A stretch of 41,709 nucleotides of DNA from a virus, in the IMG/VR virus record IMGVR_UViG_3300020125_000179, positions 1 through 41,709 of that record. The stretch is one strand, 5' to 3'. Shown here in pieces: positions 39,001 to 41,709 of this stretch (its first letter is position 1; every line of letters begins with the position of its first letter). The notes below the pieces were generated by a model. The model was not told the origin of the DNA. It was given only the letters and a program-made list of their open reading frames with translations, and did not search any database. Position numbers and translations under genes: made by a program.

Positions 39001-41252
39001 GCGCCGCCGAACAGCCCCTGCCGCCGCGCTATGACGCAGCGATCAGGTACGGGATGCGTGGCCTGCGCCTGCTCCCCGTGGAGTACCACGCCCGCACGGC
39101 GATCCTGCCCCGCTGGCAGCAGAACGCGGCCAACGACGTCGCCTTCATCGACAAGCACTGGGCCTCCGGGCGCAACAACATCGGCCTGTGCTGTGGCCCG
39201 CAGCCCAACGGGTGGAACATCCTCGTGGTCGACGTCGACGATCCAGCCGCCTGGCAGGCCCTCGAAGCCGAATACGGCCCAGTCGACCGCACCTCGGTGT
39301 GCTTCCACCGCACGCCGACGGGCGGGACCCACCTGTTCTTCAACGTCCCCGAGGGCATGGCCATCACCCGCACCAACGTCCCGGTCAAGGGCATCGACCT
39401 GCGCGGTGGGCAGGCGGACAACCTCGGCTGCGGCTACGTCGTGCTGACCGAGTCCGAGGCGCCGGACAAGCGAACGGGCGAGCTCAAGGCGTACTACGCC
39501 AAGGAGGGGCGGGGACTGCTCGATCGCGATCCCGGTCCGCCGCCTGGATGGCTGCTCGACTTCATCAAGGCCGACCTGGCGCCGAAGCCGCAGGTCCAGG
39601 AGACGATCGACCGGTACATCACCGGGGGAGACGACGGTACGACACCGGGGGGCTGGGTCCGTGAGCACCTCCGCTGGGAGGAGTACCTGCTCAAGCACGG
39701 CTGGACGCGCGACGGCACCTACTGGGTGCGTCCCGGCAAGACAGCACGCGAGGGCCACGGCGCCCAGCTGCACGACGACGGCCGGTTCGCCTTCTGGACG
39801 ACCACCGACTTGCCGCCGGGGATGACGAAGCTGGGCAGTCGCCAGACCGACGGGGGCTACTCGATCAGCCTGTACGACTTCATCGCCAGCTACGAGTTCG
39901 GCGGGGACCGCAGCGAGTTGGGCCGGTACATCCGCAACGAGTTCATGCCGCAGGCCCCCGGGGCGGGCTGGGTCCAGGAGCCTGCGGTGCTCGACGATAC
40001 GCCGACGCTCGGGCTGAACCTGCCGCCGGAGTTCTGGACGGCGCGCCCGTGGTTGACCCACCTGCGGGACTCCGCCTGGGCCGTCGGCAGCACGCCGGAC
40101 GCCCAGCTGATCGTGACCCTGGCGCGCTACGCGACGATGATCCCGCCGGGCCTGCACATCCCGGCGATCGTGCGGGCCAAGGGCTCGTTCGACCTGATGA
40201 CCGTCGTCATCGCCGCGTCGGGGCAGGGCAAGTCGTCGCTGATGCTGCGCGCCGAGGAGCTCCTGCCCAGCCAGCGCACCGACCTGCGCTTCGGGCTGGG
40301 ACTGTCGTCGGGTGAGGGCATCGTCGAGATGTACTACGGGACGCGTGACACCCTCGACTCGGCGGGGAAGGCGTCCAAGGAGCGCACCCTGGTCTACGAC
40401 GGAGCCAACTTCGTCGTCGACGAGGGCGCCTTGCTGTCGTCGTTGGCCGGGCGCAGCGGGTTCACCGGGATCGAGCGCCTGCTGACCGCGTGGAGTGGTG
40501 GGACCCTGAGCACGGCGAACGCCACCCAGGACCGCTTCCGCCACGTACCCGCCGGGAAGTACCGGTTCACCCTGACGATGGCGATCCAGACCGAGCTCTC
40601 CGCCGAACTGTGGGCGGGGACCCGTACGGCGCAGGGGTTCACCGGGCGCCTGCTGATGATGATGTCGCGCGGAGGGGACGTCCCCCCGCCGGGTCAGCGT
40701 CCGCCGGACCCCGGCCCGCTCGACCTGCCGACGCCGCCGTCGATGACCCTCGCGCTGAGTTATCCACAGGCTGTGTGGGACGAGGTGCAGTGGAACGACT
40801 TCGCCAAGCAGGACCCCGCCTACGTCGAGGACGCGCTCGTCGCGCACCAGGATCTGCAGCGCCTCAAGCTGGCGGGGATCTTGGCGTGTGCGGACGGGAG
40901 GGTCGACGTCGACCTCACGGACTGGGAGCTCGCCTCACAGATCGTGACGGTCTCGTCGAACGTGCGTACGTGGCTCCAGCAGCAGACGGCTGCGAAGCGC
41001 GCTCAGCAGGAGGCTCAGGCAGCGGAGTGGAAGGGCAGAGCGCAGGCCGCTGTCGCAAACGCGGAGCACGATGCACACGTCGCCAGGGTGGCCCGGCGGA
41101 TCCTCGGGTTCGTCACCAAGGAGCCGATCCTGATCAGCGTGCTGCGGAAGAAGACGGCCGAGCGCGACCGCATCCCGTACTTCAAGGACGCCCTCGCCAG
41201 CCTCGTCGAAGCGGGGCTGATCCAGACCGACGGCAAGGCGGCCTGGCTGTAG
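38997..41252 (+). CDS. prim-pol/helicase replication protein
   Basis: A 751-residue protein. The N-terminal domain (about 10-220) is a bifunctional primase-polymerase (PF09250-like): VVDVD with Asp79 and Asp81, TPTGGTH with His112 and GIDLRG with Asp134, the three archaeo-eukaryotic primase motifs. The middle holds an ATPase domain with Walker A GQGKSS (409-414) and a Walker B-like VVDEG near 470. A C-terminal winged-helix-like segment (ISVLRKKTAERDRIPYFKDA) closes it. It should prime and unwind DNA at the origin. It is the only recognisable replicative polymerase-fold protein in the window. GTG start in a GTGA overlap. Confidence 0.88.
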   Translation: MSAAEQPLPPRYDAAIRYGMRGLRLLPVEYHARTAILPRWQQNAANDVAFIDKHWASGRNNIGLCCGPQPNGWNILVVDVDDPAAWQALEAEYGPVDRTSVCFHRTPTGGTHLFFNVPEGMAITRTNVPVKGIDLRGGQADNLGCGYVVLTESEAPDKRTGELKAYYAKEGRGLLDRDPGPPPGWLLDFIKADLAPKPQVQETIDRYITGGDDGTTPGGWVREHLRWEEYLLKHGWTRDGTYWVRPGKTAREGHGAQLHDDGRFAFWTTTDLPPGMTKLGSRQTDGGYSISLYDFIASYEFGGDRSELGRYIRNEFMPQAPGAGWVQEPAVLDDTPTLGLNLPPEFWTARPWLTHLRDSAWAVGSTPDAQLIVTLARYATMIPPGLHIPAIVRAKGSFDLMTVVIAASGQGKSSLMLRAEELLPSQRTDLRFGLGLSSGEGIVEMYYGTRDTLDSAGKASKERTLVYDGANFVVDEGALLSSLAGRSGFTGIERLLTAWSGGTLSTANATQDRFRHVPAGKYRFTLTMAIQTELSAELWAGTRTAQGFTGRLLMMMSRGGDVPPPGQRPPDPGPLDLPTPPSMTLALSYPQAVWDEVQWNDFAKQDPAYVEDALVAHQDLQRLKLAGILACADGRVDVDLTDWELASQIVTVSSNVRTWLQQQTAAKRAQQEAQAAEWKGRAQAAVANAEHDAHVARVARRILGFVTKEPILISVLRKKTAERDRIPYFKDALASLVEAGLIQTDGKAAWL

Positions 41253-41257
41253 CGAGG

Positions 41258-41288
41258 AGGGGTACAGGAGTACATGTACTCCACCCCT
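41258..41288 (+). repeat. inverted repeat with 16-bp palindrome
   Basis: GGAGTACATGTACTCC (41267-41282) is a perfect palindrome. AGGGGT (41258-41263) and ACCCCT (41283-41288) pair outside it with a 3-base bulge. It may serve as operator, origin element or terminator for the prim-pol gene. Confidence 0.65.
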
Positions 41289-41325
41289 TCTGTAGCTCAT
41301 TTCAGCCTGTATGCGTTAAGTCCCT

Positions 41326-41370
41326 GGTCAGATGATGGTTATCAGGTGCGATCTGAATCGAGATCTGACC
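41326..41370 (+). repeat. 8-bp inverted repeat with extra half-site
   Basis: GGTCAGAT (41326-41333) and ATCTGACC (41363-41370), 29 bases apart, with a further ATCTGA at 41351-41356. The spacing suggests protein-binding half-sites rather than an RNA hairpin. Confidence 0.45.
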
Positions 41371-41373
41371 CCG

Positions 41374-41403
41374 GAGGGGTACATGTACTCGTTTGTACCC
41401 CTC
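41374..41403 (+). repeat. 10-bp inverted repeat, related to 41258-41288
   Basis: GAGGGGTACA (41374-41383) pairs with TGTACCCCTC (41394-41403) around a 10-base loop. AGGGGTACATGTACTC (41375-41390) equals the element at 41258 with 8 bases removed. Confidence 0.65.
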
Positions 41404-41428
41404 GAAACCCGAACAGATGTACGATCTC

Positions 41429-41452
41429 AGCCCCAGGGTCGCACCTGGGGCT
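41429..41452 (+). repeat. 9-bp hairpin
   Basis: AGCCCCAGG (41429-41437) pairs with CCTGGGGCT (41444-41452), loop GTCGCA, flanked on both sides by CGATCTC. Confidence 0.55.
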
Positions 41453-41552
41453 CGATCTCGCCTCTGAAACGGCGTTCGGGAACGGGTGTTCGATCCTTTC
41501 CCAGGACCTCTCACAGAAATGGCGGGCTGTCCGACTCCCCATTACCAGTCCT

Positions 41553-41575
41553 GCATGGGGGCGGAGCCCCCATGC
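41553..41575 (+). terminator. 10-bp GC-rich hairpin
   Basis: GCATGGGGGC (41553-41562) pairs with GCCCCCATGC (41566-41575) with loop GGA. Very stable; no T-run. It could insulate the promoter downstream from upstream transcription. Confidence 0.5.
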
Positions 41576-41603
41576 CCCCAGGGGGTCGGTGGGGGTGTGG
41601 GGG

Positions 41604-41612
41604 TGCTAGAAT
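41604..41612 (+). promoter_or_regulatory. extended -10 promoter candidate
   Basis: TGC immediately before TAGAAT (41607-41612) forms an extended -10 element; no -35 box is visible in the G-rich upstream sequence. Transcription would start near 41619 and read toward the start codon at 41689 and, if the genome is circular, into the accessory arm. Confidence 0.45.
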
Positions 41613-41667
41613 GATGGGGTGAGTCGGGGTCCCCCCACCCACCGGAACCGAGCACCGTGCCCGGACC

Positions 41668-41688
41668 GTTCCTCCTCAAGGAGTAGCC
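41668..41688 (+). repeat. 21-base repeat, copy 2, with ribosome-binding site
   Basis: Identical to 8291-8311. Here AAGGAG (41678-41683) lies 5 bases before the ATG at 41689, and the CTCC of the same 12-mer could pair with GGAG and hide it. Confidence 0.7.
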
Positions 41689-41709
41689 ATGACCACCACC
41701 ACCACCACC
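41689..41709 (+). CDS. start of a Thr-rich reading frame cut by the window end (possible leader peptide)
   Basis: ATG followed by six ACC codons to the window edge, with AAGGAG at good spacing. If base 41709 is followed by base 1, the frame continues and stops at 25-27, giving the 15-residue peptide MTTTTTTAHQQHEHR, whose TGA overlaps the ATG of the gene at 24 (ATGA). That would be a translational leader for the accessory arm. The ACC run is also where an assembler could break or miscount, so the length is uncertain. Confidence 0.45.

Larger units (their letters stand above)
41253..41688 (+). other. gene-free control region (candidate origin/operator region)
   Basis: A stretch of 436 bases with no convincing gene. 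It holds four hairpin-forming inverted repeats and one wide inverted repeat (listed separately), a visibly lower GC content in 41285-41370 and 41500-41550, an extended -10 promoter and a strong ribosome-binding site at its end. Position right after the prim-pol/helicase gene makes it the best candidate for the replication origin. Short reading frames across it have no coherent composition. Confidence 0.6.

Noticed and set aside
38880-40847. A long - strand open frame (about 650 codons) opposite the prim-pol gene
   Set aside because: Antisense to a gene with intact primase and Walker motifs; low-complexity Arg/Val/Gly composition and no plausible ribosome-binding site context.
41274-41622. Short open frames in the gene-free region on both strands
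   Set aside because: No ribosome-binding sites, no compositional signature of a protein, and they run through hairpins and G-tracts.
1-41709. tRNA genes, integrase/attachment site, insertion sequences
   Set aside because: No cloverleaf-like sequence, no tyrosine- or serine-recombinase motifs and no transposase motifs were seen; a tRNA-finding program would be needed to exclude tRNAs fully.

Overview
The window looks like the essentially complete genome (or one genome-length of it) of a podovirus-type tailed phage. It has high GC, dense gene packing with ATGA/GTGA start-stop overlaps, many GTG starts and one TTG start. A terminase, portal, scaffold, capsid, short-tail adaptor and nozzle set is present, with no tape measure, sheath or tail-assembly chaperone genes. 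The lysis genes (an Amidase_2 endolysin, a secreted transglycosylase-like protein and small membrane proteins), the lack of an obvious spanin pair, and a TTGACT-N18-TATGAT promoter that would make a leaderless mRNA suggest a high-GC Gram-positive host, probably an actinobacterium. This is inference. No mycolyl-esterase (LysB) gene is seen, which argues against a classic mycolic-acid host. No integrase, tRNA, CRISPR array or insertion sequence was found.

Layout: (1) 24-11066, + strand: an accessory/early arm with an AAA+ ATPase, a C2H2 zinc-finger protein, many small proteins (several with paired cysteines), a secreted lysozyme-like protein, an orphan DNA methyltransferase, then an amidase endolysin and a holin-like protein. 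(2) 34785 down to 10968, - strand: the virion arm, in transcription order TerS, three tail-fibre genes, a conserved small phage protein, TerL, an IPT/TIG protein, a zinc-ribbon peptide, portal, scaffold, major capsid protein, a Cys-rich protein, head-tail adaptor, tail nozzle, tail-collar fibre, then four proteins ending in a 1861-residue protein that resemble the internal (ejected) proteins of T7-like phages in position, and finally three tiny acidic or membrane proteins. (3) 34900-41252, + strand: the replication arm, with a ribbon-helix-helix regulator, RuvC-like resolvase, RecB/Cas4-like nuclease, ssDNA-binding protein, HNH endonuclease and prim-pol/helicase. No DNA polymerase gene is visible. 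(4) 41253-41688: a gene-free control region packed with inverted repeats.

The two transcription arms diverge at 34786-34899 and converge at about 10968-11072. If the two ends of the window are joined, a ribosome-bound start codon at 41689 continues in frame into base 1 and stops in an ATGA overlap with the first gene. The window is therefore probably a circularly permuted or circularised genome in which replication arm, control region and accessory arm form one long + strand unit.

The most unusual signals are: a near-palindromic 12-mer, CTCCYTGAGGAG, present at least nine times on either strand, several times as the tip of an intergenic hairpin; a repeated layout of hairpin, C/A-rich unstructured leader and Shine-Dalgarno site between + strand genes; the inverted-repeat region after the prim-pol gene; and the AAA+ ATPase and zinc-finger genes of the accessory arm. 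All family assignments are from reading motifs; no database search was possible.
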